Origin: Candidatus Syntrophocurvum alkaliphilum
GTDB lineage: Bacteria > Bacillota > Syntrophomonadia > Syntrophomonadales > Syntrophomonadaceae
NCBI RefSeq assembly: GCF_009734445.1
Contig: NZ_CP046457.1
Location: 1,916,001 to 1,980,000 of the forward strand
Length of the DNA stretch: 64,000 nt
Reading direction: 5' to 3'
Each line of letters opens with the position of its first letter. The first letter of the stretch is position 1. Below the pieces are notes generated by a model. It had not been told where the DNA came from, did not search any database, and saw only the letters and a list, made by a program, of their open reading frames with translations. Position numbers and translations under genes: made by a program. Shown one piece after another: positions 1 through 8,267 of the stretch.

Positions 1-411
1 TACTTGTCCTAAATGTAAAAACATATCCATAGATAATTTCTCTCTCATCATAGTGGGATCAGTATATGTTGCATTTAAATTCATTCGATTGCTACCATAC
101 AAAAAATCCTGTTCTTGATCAAAAATTATATTAAATGATTTCTTAGGTTGATCCCTAGCACTATTGCCTCTAAACCTAAATCCATCTAAATGCAAAACCT
201 CTCCATCTTTCCCTAGTTTTATATAACCATCAATTCTATTATTAGCATGTGGATCTGCATATAACCTTTGTAATGCAGTATCTTCTGCATAAAGATACAG
301 TGGTATTAACTTCTCATCAAAACTCTCTTTTCCATGATCAGTATAACTAACCCCAACAATTGCAAATAACAATAATATAGTAGGCCCTAGTATAAAAACA
401 TGCTTTTTCAT
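1..411 (-). CDS. CotH-family protein, N-terminal part (runs off the window)
   Basis: Reading the minus strand from the ATG at 411 gives 137 codons open to the window edge. The protein starts with a signal-anchor (MKKHVFILGPTILLLFAIVG). It then shows the hallmarks of CotH spore-coat kinase-like proteins: FRFRGNSARDQPKKSF near residues 81-96 and ATYTDPTMMREKL near residues 115-127. CotH proteins are atypical protein kinases first known from Bacillus spore coats, and exported versions are common beside DUF4956 and VTC genes, as here. A GGGGG stretch upstream of the ATG serves as the ribosome binding site. It follows the LRR gene by 18 bp and is probably co-transcribed. The C-terminal catalytic part is not in the window. 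Confidence 0.85.
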   Translation of the reverse strand, partial: MKKHVFILGPTILLLFAIVGVSYTDHGKESFDEKLIPLYLYAEDTALQRLYADPHANNRIDGYIKLGKDGEVLHLDGFRFRGNSARDQPKKSFNIIFDQEQDFLYGSNRMNLNATYTDPTMMREKLSMDMFLHLGQV

Positions 412-429
412 CCTATCCCCCAAATCAAA

Positions 430-1095
430 TTAAAAATCCTTTTCCTCTATATAATCATAATAACTAGCTACTGGTGAAAAATCTCCAATTATATTACCTT
501 CTAAATACAGCCTTTGGTACAAACTAGGCAAATCCTCTAAAGGACCTATATCTTCAATATAATTATACCTAATATTCAAATCCTTAAGTAACTTAAAATT
601 AGATAATACCGATATATCCTCAATACTATTATCTCTAATATTAAGCTCTCTCAGTAAAACTAAATTCTCTAGTGGTGATATATCAGAAATAAAATTCCCC
701 CGTAAATTTAAATCCTCTAAATTAGTTAGATTTCTCAGTGGATATATATCTGAAATAATATTACCTCTTAAATCTAAAACCTGCAGACTATCCAGCTCAC
801 TAAGCGGAGTTATGTCAACTATATCATTATCACGCAGTATTAATTTCTCTAAATTCTTGAAATTTTCCAAACCAGTTATATCCCTTATACCATAACCCTC
901 TAAATCAAGAACGGTAATATGCTCTATTTCCTGTAAATAAATATTACCATCTAATTTCCCTACTGCTTCACGTACTGCATACTCTAAAGCATCATCTTTA
1001 AACTGTATTGCCTCATTCCTAATAAAATTAAGGGGAATAACTATCGAGATGCTAATCATTAATATAAACAATACTGCTATTACATATTTTTTCAT
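430..1095 (-). CDS. Exported leucine-rich-repeat protein (SDS22/internalin-like repeats)
   Basis: The protein is about 221 residues with one N-terminal hydrophobic signal/anchor segment. About seven 22-residue repeats of the type LxNLxxLxxLxLRxNxIxDIxPL fill most of the rest. Such repeats form a curved binding surface, and the partner is unknown. I chose the ATG at 1095 because GGGAG sits five bases upstream; the in-frame ATG at 1107 has no spaced Shine-Dalgarno. The gene lies between DUF4956 (with a terminator between them) and the CotH gene, so it probably has its own promoter and is transcribed with cotH. An outside-facing adhesion or scaffold role is inferred only from the fold. Confidence 0.85.
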   Translation of the reverse strand: MKKYVIAVLFILMISISIVIPLNFIRNEAIQFKDDALEYAVREAVGKLDGNIYLQEIEHITVLDLEGYGIRDITGLENFKNLEKLILRDNDIVDITPLSELDSLQVLDLRGNIISDIYPLRNLTNLEDLNLRGNFISDISPLENLVLLRELNIRDNSIEDISVLSNFKLLKDLNIRYNYIEDIGPLEDLPSLYQRLYLEGNIIGDFSPVASYYDYIEEKDF

Positions 1096-1162
1096 CTTTG
1101 CTCCCATCCCCTACTAAATTCTTTTATAAATATATTAACAAAATAACTAATACCTTAAAACA

Positions 1163-1201
1163 AAAAGCATCCATTAAGCACACCACTTAACAGATGCTTT
1201 T
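1163..1201 (-). terminator. Rho-independent terminator after the DUF4956 gene
   Basis: AAAAGCATC at 1163-1171 pairs with GATGCTTTT at 1193-1201, with an inner TTAAG/CTTAA pair. On the minus strand the stem is followed by a T-run. It separates the VTC-DUF4956 pair from the LRR-CotH pair. Confidence 0.75.
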
Positions 1202-1237
1202 AAATCTAACTTTCATAACATCTAACATAACTCCCAC

Positions 1238-1915
1238 TTAAAACGTCCCACTAGCCAAATTAATAGAAACCTTTAAGTTTGAATTACGCTCTCTAATAGC
1301 ATCTAAAAACTCCTTGTGTTCTACTCCCTCTTTACTCTTAACCAAATATACTAATTCAAACATAGTTCCTAAATTTGTTGTCTCTACACGCTGCAAAGTA
1401 TATTCCTCTAAATACTTTTCGAAAATATCATCAAATATATTTTCATAGTTTAAATTCTCTGGTACTGATATCCTAACAATCTGTTTATGTTGGGTTTTCT
1501 TCCCATAATCAAAATAATACATAACATATATAATAATACATAAATAAAATGTTAATGAAATTGCCACAGTATAAAAGCCTGTCCCACATGCTAACCCAAC
1601 AGCCATCGCAAAAAATATATACGCTATATCTTTAGGGTCAGTCATAGCCATCCTAAACCTAATAATAGAAAGTGCCCCCACCAAACCAAATGCTCTAGCT
1701 AAATTATTTCCTATAACAATCATTACAACAGATACTACTACACCCATAATAATGACTGTATGGACAAAAGATTGAGAATACGTATTCCCCTTATAGGTTT
1801 TTTGATAAACCAAAGTTATTATATATACTAAAACAAAACTTAATCCTATAGCTAAAAATACCTCAGTTAACAAAACATTATTAATAATAGGCTCATTATT
1901 TAACAACTCTGTCAT
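1238..1915 (-). CDS. DUF4956-family integral membrane protein
   Basis: The 225-residue protein has about four transmembrane helices in its first 135 residues, around IGLSFVLVYIITLV, VIIMGVVVSVVMIVIG, IFFAMAVGLACGTGF and ISLTFYLCIIIYVMYY. A soluble mixed alpha/beta tail of about 85 residues follows. The segment LVGALSIIRFRMAMTDPKD is typical of DUF4956 proteins. The function is not established. The start overlaps the stop of the VTC gene (ATGA), which means translational coupling and a shared role. DUF4956, VTC and CotH genes recur together in many bacteria, so I infer a membrane complex with the VTC-fold enzyme. Confidence 0.85.
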   Translation of the reverse strand: MTELLNNEPIINNVLLTEVFLAIGLSFVLVYIITLVYQKTYKGNTYSQSFVHTVIIMGVVVSVVMIVIGNNLARAFGLVGALSIIRFRMAMTDPKDIAYIFFAMAVGLACGTGFYTVAISLTFYLCIIIYVMYYFDYGKKTQHKQIVRISVPENLNYENIFDDIFEKYLEEYTLQRVETTNLGTMFELVYLVKSKEGVEHKEFLDAIRERNSNLKVSINLASGTF

Positions 1916-2652
1916 ACCACATCTCCTCTACCCAACAACTGCTGCTCATATAAATAAGGCTTTTCAAAAGCTAACCTATATTTAGAAACCCTTTGCTTAA
2001 AACAGTTCAACTCACTTAAAGCCCTAGCTAACCAAAGTGGAACACCATTTCTTACCTTTACCTCCATAATAGCCTTATCAGGATCAAGAAAATATTCCCC
2101 TTTTTGCTTGCTCTCAAGACGCAAATCTTTTTCTCTACACTTTAAATTAGTATCAAATGTTATCCTTAAATCAGAATCATTTACCCCAACAAAAGCCTGT
2201 CTTTCATAAGTTAAAACCATCTTCGGTTTAACATTATAAAACTCCCTAAAATACACTATCTCTTTTAATGCCTGCATATTAGAAACATTATATGTACTAT
2301 CAATACTATAATTATTATCCTTAAGCCTATAAAAATCAGACAGCCTTATCCTAGTCCTTCTCTTACTCACTATCCCTCTATGCTTTTGCTTTAGCTCAAA
2401 AAACACTTCATCATCAAGCTCTATATCCCCATAACTTCTCAAGCGTAGCTTTTGGCGAAACCGATCTCTATTAACCGTCTCATAATAAATCCGATTATCA
2501 TCAGTCTCAAAATACAGATTAGTTATTCTATATTTTCCATTAGCTTTAGCAAAAGAATCATATGCTGCATGACTATTTATTATATCAAGTATAGTACTAT
2601 GTTGTGCTTTAGGAACTATAAACTTCATCTCAGTTCTAACATTTAAATCCAT
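1912..2652 (-). CDS. VTC-domain (polyphosphate polymerase-like) protein
   Basis: The 246-residue protein matches the VTC domain, a triphosphate-tunnel fold named from the yeast vacuolar polyphosphate polymerase. Visible tunnel motifs are RTEMKF near residues 6-11, RQKLRLR near 66-72, FFELKQK near 84-90, SKRRTRIR near 95-102, LTYERQAF, IMEVKV and KYRLAFE at the end. All the expected Arg/Lys/Glu strands are present, so the domain looks intact. It is the first gene of a coupled pair with DUF4956, overlapping by 4 bp. Its substrate is unknown; polyphosphate synthesis is suggested by the family, but bacterial members of this size are not proven polymerases. Confidence 0.85.
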   Translation of the reverse strand: MDLNVRTEMKFIVPKAQHSTILDIINSHAAYDSFAKANGKYRITNLYFETDDNRIYYETVNRDRFRQKLRLRSYGDIELDDEVFFELKQKHRGIVSKRRTRIRLSDFYRLKDNNYSIDSTYNVSNMQALKEIVYFREFYNVKPKMVLTYERQAFVGVNDSDLRITFDTNLKCREKDLRLESKQKGEYFLDPDKAIMEVKVRNGVPLWLARALSELNCFKQRVSKYRLAFEKPYLYEQQLLGRGDVV

Positions 2653-2712
2653 ACTTTTACCCTTTCATATACTTAAACCAGCTTAATCACTGTTATAATT
2701 TTAGGGTTTTTT

Positions 2713-2853
2713 TTAGATTTTGTAAATGGCTGAAACAGGGGGGAGGGCGGCATGAAACAGGGGACGGTTCTTTGTTGCAAAATCTTCTATATCTTCAGTT
2801 TTAATCCGCTTTTTATCCAAGGAAACTAAGTAATTATAAATTAATTCCTTCAT
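2713..2853 (-). CDS. 46-residue ORF, probable gene remnant whose tail is encoded by a GGGGACGGTTC repeat
   Basis: A good ribosome site (AAGGTGA, five bases before ATG at 2853) starts a 46-codon frame 17 bp after the hepT stop. The first 27 residues (MKELIYNYLVSLDKKRIKTE...) look like a normal helical N-terminus. From residue 28 the sequence becomes TKNRPLF..., which is exactly what the intergenic repeat encodes in this frame, and the frame then stops. I read this as a third gene of the MntA-HepT operon cut short by insertion of the repeat. I do not recognise the original family. Whether the peptide is made is unknown. Confidence 0.5.
   Translation of the reverse strand: MKELIYNYLVSLDKKRIKTEDIEDFATKNRPLFHAALPPVSAIYKI
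2752..2778 (+). repeat. GGGGACGGTTC repeat, single arm
   Basis: TGAAACAGGGGACGGTTCTTTG is a single copy of the repeat family that forms long palindromes elsewhere in the window (for example 40591-40656). Here it lies inside the small ORF at 2713-2853. Confidence 0.8.
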
Positions 2854-2870
2854 TAAATCACCTTAAATAG

Positions 2871-3281
2871 TTACATATTGTCACTTTTAAATTCTGAAGG
2901 TGACAGACACCCATTAATCTTATTCAATATTTGATAGTACTCTGGTAATCTTGCATATATTTGTTCTGCAATATCTTCATTGTAAGTATGAGAAGTTCTA
3001 TTTCTATCATCTACCATCTGGAGTGCTCTTTGGGTTTCATCTTCATTTAAAATACCCACTTCCCTTAAAGACCTCATAACCCCTTTTGGTGAACCAATAT
3101 CAATTCCTTCATTTTCAAATAAAAACAACTTAGCTGTTTTCCATACAGCTTCAAATGTATATTCAAACCTCTGAATTGCTGCATCTCTTTGAATTACAGA
3201 TTTATCTTCAAGCCTTAAAACTTCATCTAATGTTTTTAATGCTCTGGTTGCACTTAATATCCGTTGCTGGAGTCTTTCCAT
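2871..3281 (-). CDS. hepT: HepT-like HEPN toxin (HI0074 family)
   Basis: The 136-residue, mostly helical protein belongs to the nucleotidyltransferase-substrate-binding / HEPN group. The HEPN RNase motif Rx4H is visible as RNRTSHTYNED near residues 92-102. In studied MntA-HepT pairs HepT is an RNA-cleaving toxin that MntA silences by attaching AMP groups to a Tyr near this motif; the Tyr of SHTY is in the right place. The gene overlaps the mntA gene upstream by 28 bp. The start at 3281 has GGGGG about seven bases upstream, inside the mntA end. It is very probably a toxin-antitoxin operon, with toxicity inferred from the family. Confidence 0.85.
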   Translation of the reverse strand: MERLQQRILSATRALKTLDEVLRLEDKSVIQRDAAIQRFEYTFEAVWKTAKLFLFENEGIDIGSPKGVMRSLREVGILNEDETQRALQMVDDRNRTSHTYNEDIAEQIYARLPEYYQILNKINGCLSPSEFKSDNM

Positions 3282-3592
3282 TTTACAGCCCCCTTTAAAA
3301 AAGCATTGCGTTTATCTTCATTCATCTCTGTCAAATCTACCAATTCAATTCTATAGGGAATATCAGTTTGTTCAAGTTCTTCAATAATACCAGCAATAAA
3401 ACCTTCCTCTAAAAGCTCATGGCAAATAATGCCAATGTCAATGTCAGAAGTCCTTTTTTCTTCCCCTTTGGCCCATGACCCAATAAGATATATATCAACT
3501 TTCCTACCCTTAAATAAACTACAAACTATATGTTTAACTTTATTAAGTCTTTCTTCCCTTTTATTTATATTATTCATCTCTATTGATTCCAT
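3254..3592 (-). CDS. mntA: MntA-like minimal nucleotidyltransferase (antitoxin)
   Basis: The 112-residue protein has the polymerase-beta-type nucleotidyltransferase signature GSWAKG near residues 38-43 followed by SDIDIGI near 49-55, which is the GSx10DxD active site intact. Family members of this size partner with a HEPN protein and act as antitoxin by AMPylating it. The genes overlap and lie on one transcript with hepT. The start at 3592 has a weak ribosome site; an internal ATG at 3577 behind AGAG is an alternative. Confidence 0.85.
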   Translation of the reverse strand: MESIEMNNINKREERLNKVKHIVCSLFKGRKVDIYLIGSWAKGEEKRTSDIDIGIICHELLEEGFIAGIIEELEQTDIPYRIELVDLTEMNEDKRNAFLKGAVKWKDSSNGY

Positions 3593-3661
3593 ACTTTAAG
3601 ACACCCACCTGACAAAATAATGTCTAATTATAATTTTATCATAACCATAATTTAACAACAA

Positions 3662-3692
3662 TAAAACAGGGGACGGTTCTTTGTTCTAACTT
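3662..3692 (-). repeat. GGGGACGGTTC repeat overlapping the mazF stop codon
   Basis: On the minus strand the mazF stop TAG is the TAG of TTAGAACAAAGAACCGTCCC, the standard repeat arm. The repeat therefore begins exactly at the end of the gene and forms its 3' UTR. Confidence 0.8.
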
Positions 3693-4030
3693 TTTGTAAT
3701 TTCAACAAACCCAATATAAATATCAACCACTTCTTCTAAAATATCATCTGGGGCTTTTTCTATAAAAATCGCATTCCTTGCTACAATATCTAATGCCTTA
3801 CCTTGTTCACACATAATTACACCTGTTGTTTTATTCCTATCATCTAACGGCACATGAAGAGGAAAGCCTCGATTAGTATTAGTAATCGGACAAACAATCG
3901 CAAGCTTTGTAAACTGATTAAAAACTTTATTACTTACTACAAAAGCCGGTCTTTTGCCTTTTTGTTCATGACCAGTCTGGGGATCAAATTCAATAAGAAT
4001 GATATCACCTTGTTCTGGTATATATCCCAT
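3686..4030 (-). CDS. mazF: MazF/PemK-type endoribonuclease toxin
   Basis: The 114-residue protein is full length for MazF. It has the usual order: GDIILIEFDPQTGHEQKGKR at residues 8-27, the RPAFVVSN strand, CPITN near residue 47-51, and the C-terminal half with GVIMCEQ. The Arg after the Gly-His-Glu-Gln loop and the Thr of PITNT correspond to catalytic positions in B. subtilis MazF. MazF cleaves single-stranded mRNA at short motifs and arrests growth. The start follows the mazE stop directly with no gap (TAAATG), giving tight coupling. The stop codon merges into a GGGGACGGTTC repeat. Confidence 0.92.
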   Translation of the reverse strand: MGYIPEQGDIILIEFDPQTGHEQKGKRPAFVVSNKVFNQFTKLAIVCPITNTNRGFPLHVPLDDRNKTTGVIMCEQGKALDIVARNAIFIEKAPDDILEEVVDIYIGFVEITKS

Positions 4031-4270
4031 TTAAAACTCCTCTTTGCCTTTGGGTTTTCCAGTATCCCACTCGCCACACTGATAATCCCCTTCATATTCA
4101 GCAATTCTCTCTTTTAAGGTTTTATGTTTTTTAACAGGAATAATCACCAAGTTTCCATCGTGTACCTTCATTTCCACTTTATCATTCTCACCAATCTCTA
4201 GCATTTCAAGAATAGCTTTTGGAATTCTAACCGCTTGACTATTTCCCCACTTTTGTATTGTGGTATACAT
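4031..4270 (-). CDS. mazE: MazE-type antitoxin, AbrB/MazE DNA-binding fold
   Basis: The 79-residue protein starts MYTTIQKWGNSQAVRIPK, the classic swapped-hairpin AbrB/MazE DNA-binding domain (residues 1-45). An acidic, disordered tail follows (residues 46-79), which in the family wraps around MazF. I chose the ATG at 4270 because GAGGTGA lies just upstream; the in-frame GTG at 4279 falls inside that ribosome site. It is expected to neutralise MazF and repress the operon. The promoter should lie in 4271-4330. Confidence 0.9.
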   Translation of the reverse strand: MYTTIQKWGNSQAVRIPKAILEMLEIGENDKVEMKVHDGNLVIIPVKKHKTLKERIAEYEGDYQCGEWDTGKPKGKEEF

Positions 4271-4408
4271 ATCAATCACCTCAATTTCAGTATATACTAT
4301 GTATCTACAGCAATCAACAATAAAACATCATTTTTATCCGTCCCCAAAGTGTACACCATCATGGGGTCACTCCAAACCGTCCCTTGTTCCACATCGCCGC
4401 TCGCTCGC

Positions 4409-5734
4409 CTACTGCCGTCTCAAAGCTTCTACCGGTGGTACGGAGGAAGCCGATATTGCTGGGTAGACTCCGAATAGTAGGCCTGAGCCTAGGGCTACTG
4501 CCGCTGCTATTTTTATAGCTTCAAAGCTTACTGCAGTCTGGAATCCGTAGTTTTCGAATATAGTTAGTCCCCATATTCCAATGATAATACCACATATAAT
4601 ACCTATAATACTTAAATATAAAGCCTCTAATAAAAACTGTGCCATGAGGTCGGTTTGCTTGGCCCCTAGGGCTCTTCTTACTCCGATCTCCGAAGTTCTT
4701 TCTGTTACCGCCACGAGCATTATATTCATAATCCCTAAACCACCTACTAACAGTGCAACTGCTGCAATCCCTCCTAACAGCAAGGTCATTATCCTATTAG
4801 CCTGATCTACCTCATCTACTAGTTGGTTTAAATTAGTAATAGTTATAGGATCATCACTTATAGTAGGGATACTAGGCTCCTCCGGCTGTGGAGCTGGCTG
4901 GACTGGCATAGCTCCTCCCGGCATTCCACCAGGATCTTGCTCTGGTTGCTGTGGGGTGGGGGCATCTTGAGCAAGGCCCATTTCCCTTTGAAAAATTCTT
5001 CCTAACTGTACTGTGGAAAGCTCCGCATCTCTAGTCGAAGCCGCCTTACCCCATATTTCTTCAACTGTTCTCTTTTCCTCAAGCCTTTGGGCAGAAGTAT
5101 AGGGTATTACCACCTTATTATCTATATTATTGGCATGCCCATCCCCCTTAGGGTCTAGCACACCTAGTATTCTGTAGCTTTGCCCATCTAAAGTAATTAT
5201 TTGTCCTACTGGGCTTCTACCACCAGCTAAATTAATAGCTAAATTATGCCCTAAAACAGCTACCGAAGATCTTTGTTCTACATGCAACTCACTAAAAAAA
5301 TCTCCTGCCACCATTTCATGATCACGTATCTTAGGAAACTGTTCATTTACCCCTACTACAAAAACCTCTCCACTCGTTCGTCTCCAGCGCATAGAAGTAT
5401 CCGTATTAACAACCGGAGTTGCCTTATCTAGCCCCTGCACCCTATCTACCAACTCATATGATTTATCCGGAAAAAACTCATAGCTTTCATCATGGGCTTG
5501 TATAGCAATAACATTCGTTCCTAAACTCTCAAACTGTTCCATTACATTTTGGCGGGCTCCTTCACCGATTCCCATTAACCCAACAACTGAAGCGACCCCT
5601 ATAGCCACTCCTAAGATGGTGAGTGCGGAACGCAAAGTATTAGACAAAACACCATTAGCAGCCATTTTAGCTGTAAACCAAAACCTAATGAAAAAAGCCA
5701 TCCATGGTGAATCCTGTTTAAACAATTTATTCAT
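4409..5734 (-). CDS. MacB-type ABC exporter permease
   Basis: The protein (about 441 residues) has the MacB/FtsX layout: one N-terminal transmembrane helix (SALTILGVAIGVASVVGLMGIG), a large extracytoplasmic MacB-PCD domain, then three helices near the C-terminus including LLLGGIAAVALLVGGLGIMNIMLV and the conserved TSEIGVRRALGAK coupling loop. It exports substrates across the membrane together with the ATPase and adaptor encoded upstream. An unusual Pro/Met/Gly-rich stretch (TPQQPEQDPGGMPGGAMP and on) lies between the periplasmic domain and helix 2. I chose ATG 5734 (GAGG seven bases upstream, 8-bp overlap with the adaptor stop); ATGs at 5740 and 5746 are possible. Confidence 0.88.
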   Translation of the reverse strand: MNKLFKQDSPWMAFFIRFWFTAKMAANGVLSNTLRSALTILGVAIGVASVVGLMGIGEGARQNVMEQFESLGTNVIAIQAHDESYEFFPDKSYELVDRVQGLDKATPVVNTDTSMRWRRTSGEVFVVGVNEQFPKIRDHEMVAGDFFSELHVEQRSSVAVLGHNLAINLAGGRSPVGQIITLDGQSYRILGVLDPKGDGHANNIDNKVVIPYTSAQRLEEKRTVEEIWGKAASTRDAELSTVQLGRIFQREMGLAQDAPTPQQPEQDPGGMPGGAMPVQPAPQPEEPSIPTISDDPITITNLNQLVDEVDQANRIMTLLLGGIAAVALLVGGLGIMNIMLVAVTERTSEIGVRRALGAKQTDLMAQFLLEALYLSIIGIICGIIIGIWGLTIFENYGFQTAVSFEAIKIAAAVALGSGLLFGVYPAISASSVPPVEALRRQ

Positions 5735-7385
5735 CACCATCCTCATCCGGAGTTGTCTCTGGCATGAGGGTACCTCCCTGTTCTACATCCTGGGTAGGCA
5801 ACAAATCACTACTACTTCCAGTAATAACTATATCTCCTTCTTCTAGCCCACTCTCTATCTCAGCATACCTATCATTCATCAACCCTATTTCCACAGTAAC
5901 TACGCTAGGTATATTTTCCTCATCTAAAACCTCAACCCTATACCTACTTTCTTCTTGGAATACCGCTTCAATAGGCACTAGCAATACATCCTCCGCACTA
6001 CCAGCATCAATATGCGCCCTCGCCTGCATTCCCGGTCTTAACTCCGCTCCACCTTTAACCTCTATAAACACCCTAAAATTAGTGGCTTCACCATCACCAC
6101 TCCATTGAGTACTAATATCCCTTACCTCACCTTCAAAAACCTCATCGGGTAAAGCATCAACCATTACCCTAACCGGAGCTTCTTGAGATATATGTAAAAC
6201 ATCAATATCATCTACAGTAGTCATCATCGACATTTGAGATGTTTGATAAACATTACCTATATAATCCCCGGGATTCACACTATCTCCTTCTTCATTATTA
6301 ATCCGTGCTAATATCCCCTCCATAGGAGAAGTAACATTTAATCTATCAACTGCTGAATTTAGCTGTCTTAAATCAGATTCTAATTCACGTATTTTATCTA
6401 ACCTATTTCTAATAGTATCCTCTACATCCGAACCAGCCAAAGTAATAATAGGATCACCCTCTTTTACCTCAGCCATATTAGAGGCATGTACCTCGGCCAC
6501 TATGCCTTCTGTACTACTAAAAACCCTTTGTTCATCTAAAAAACCATCAACCGTAGTTGCATTACCAAAATAATAAGTACCACCATTTTCTTGCTCTACA
6601 CCTACTTCAACTCGCATACCCTTTTGTACCAAGCCTGGATTTTCACCTTCCACCTCAACCTCATAAGCAAAGCCTAAAGCAAATTCATCATCTTCATTTC
6701 TTTTGTATGGTACAGGATTAGAACTAATATTAGTTATCACCCCATCTTGTAGCCCTCCAAAATAAGGAAACCTTAGTACAACTGATTGATCCTCTTCTAC
6801 CATTTCATATTCTGCCTGATACAAATTTAAGATTAATGTGTAAGTAGAAGCATCTACTACTCGAGCAATAGTTTGTCCTTGGGAAACCTCCTCTCCCTCG
6901 TCTAAATCCAGCTCCTGAACCCGCCCATCAATGGGTGCTGAAATAGTAACCCCACGAGCAGGATCTATACTCATTAACTCAGCTTCTGAAACACCTGTGA
7001 GATTTGCTAGACTTTCCCTTTCCCTTCTAATTTGGTTTTGTAACTCAACTACATCATCATCTAACCCAGGAGCTAAAAGGCGAACCACCGTTTCCTGTCT
7101 GCCTACTTCATCCCCTTCAGAAAACATTACTTCATCTATAATAAGTTCATTAACTCTAGCCTCTCTAAGGGCATCCGAAACTCGTATAGCACCACCAGAG
7201 GAAGGGTCTAATCTCCCCGTAGTTTCAACCCCCACATGTATATCTCCCCTAGTTACTTCACTAGTAGCATAAACAGGCCCTTGAACCTCAGTATGTAATG
7301 AATCAACTAACTGCTTATATATATAAAAGCCTCCTCCTGCTACAATAAAAATAACTATCAAAATTGCTATCATTCTCTGATTCAA
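5727..7385 (-). CDS. MacA/HlyD-type membrane-fusion adaptor of the ABC exporter
   Basis: The 552-residue protein has one N-terminal membrane anchor (IAILIVIFIVAGGGFYIY). It continues with biotinyl-lipoyl-like halves (SAPIDGRVQELDLDEGEEV and TSPMEGILARINNEEGDSV), alpha-helical hairpin segments and beta-barrel/membrane-proximal domains (RPGMQARAHID). It is longer than E. coli MacA (371 residues) because the lipoyl/barrel region appears to be duplicated. It links permease and wall in Gram-positive members. The TTG start at 7385 has GGAGG seven bases upstream and overlaps the ATPase stop by 4 bp, so the three genes form one operon. The substrate is unknown. Confidence 0.87.
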   Translation of the reverse strand: MNQRMIAILIVIFIVAGGGFYIYKQLVDSLHTEVQGPVYATSEVTRGDIHVGVETTGRLDPSSGGAIRVSDALREARVNELIIDEVMFSEGDEVGRQETVVRLLAPGLDDDVVELQNQIRRERESLANLTGVSEAELMSIDPARGVTISAPIDGRVQELDLDEGEEVSQGQTIARVVDASTYTLILNLYQAEYEMVEEDQSVVLRFPYFGGLQDGVITNISSNPVPYKRNEDDEFALGFAYEVEVEGENPGLVQKGMRVEVGVEQENGGTYYFGNATTVDGFLDEQRVFSSTEGIVAEVHASNMAEVKEGDPIITLAGSDVEDTIRNRLDKIRELESDLRQLNSAVDRLNVTSPMEGILARINNEEGDSVNPGDYIGNVYQTSQMSMMTTVDDIDVLHISQEAPVRVMVDALPDEVFEGEVRDISTQWSGDGEATNFRVFIEVKGGAELRPGMQARAHIDAGSAEDVLLVPIEAVFQEESRYRVEVLDEENIPSVVTVEIGLMNDRYAEIESGLEEGDIVITGSSSDLLPTQDVEQGGTLMPETTPDEDGDE

Positions 7386-8095
7386 ATCACTTCCTCCTTA
7401 TCCGCATCCGCCTTTATTTCCTCTATATCACTAATTTCACCATCTCGCAAATGGTAAATCAATTTACTACACTCCGCTATCGCCTTCTCATGAGTAACCT
7501 GAATAATAGTAATCTTTCTTTCCTCATTTAAGCTTCTAAAAATATTCATAATATTATCACCAGACTTACTATCTAATGCCCCCGTAGGTTCATCTGCTAA
7601 AACCAGCTTAGGATTCTTTACTATAGCCCGAGCTATAGCCACCCTTTGTTGCTCACCACCTGATAACTGAGACTGTTTATGGTACAAACGATCTCCTAAA
7701 CCAACAGAACCCAGTGCCTCCTTAGCTAACTTTTTCCTTTTACCACCTATCATACCCTGATAAATTAGCGGAAGCTCTACATTTTCTAAAGCGTTTAATC
7801 CCGATATCAAATGAAACTGTTGAAAAACAAAACCCATAAACTCACTGCGAACATCAGATAATTCCGCATCACTTAGCTTCTCCACCTGCTTATTATCAAT
7901 CCTATAACTCCCTGATGTTGGCACATCAAGACAACCCAAAATATTCATCAAAGTAGACTTACCCGAACCAGATGGCCCCATTATAGAAACAAAGCTCCCA
8001 TCTTCTATAGATAGGCTCACTCCCTTTAAGGCTTCAACCTTAACATTTCCGTCCTTATAGCTTTTATAAATATCACTCAACTCTAATAAAGCCAA
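7382..8095 (-). CDS. MacB/LolD-type ABC transporter ATP-binding protein
   Basis: The 237-residue ATPase has Walker A GPSGSGKST (residues 40-48), the Q-loop FVFQQFHLI, signature LSGGEQQRVAIARA near residue 143, Walker B LVLADEPTGALDS and the H-loop VTHE. Its closest family is the LolD/MacB/YknY group that powers tripartite exporters. It is first in the operon and drives the permease and adaptor encoded downstream. The TTG start at 8095 has GGGAGGG five bases upstream. An acidic Glu/Lys-rich tail of about 20 residues ends the protein. Confidence 0.93.
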   Translation of the reverse strand: MALLELSDIYKSYKDGNVKVEALKGVSLSIEDGSFVSIMGPSGSGKSTLMNILGCLDVPTSGSYRIDNKQVEKLSDAELSDVRSEFMGFVFQQFHLISGLNALENVELPLIYQGMIGGKRKKLAKEALGSVGLGDRLYHKQSQLSGGEQQRVAIARAIVKNPKLVLADEPTGALDSKSGDNIMNIFRSLNEERKITIIQVTHEKAIAECSKLIYHLRDGEISDIEEIKADADKEEVI

Positions 8096-8160
8096 AAAAA
8101 CCCTCCCTTCTAAAATTTATCCTCTATTGCCCCTACGCAAAAAAAATCTATTTCTTACAC

Positions 8161-8195
8161 AAAAAATGATACCTAATATATAGATATCATTTTTT
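8161..8195 (-). terminator. Symmetric hairpin terminator downstream of the 8268-8912 gene
   Basis: AAAAAATGATA at 8161-8171 pairs with TATCATTTTTT at 8185-8195. T-runs flank the stem on both strands, so it may work in both directions. Confidence 0.7.
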
Positions 8196-8267
8196 GTTGC
8201 AAATCTCCTGCAATTATTCTATATTTTACCATAATCTGCTCTGATAATGGCTTTTATTTAAACCCTA

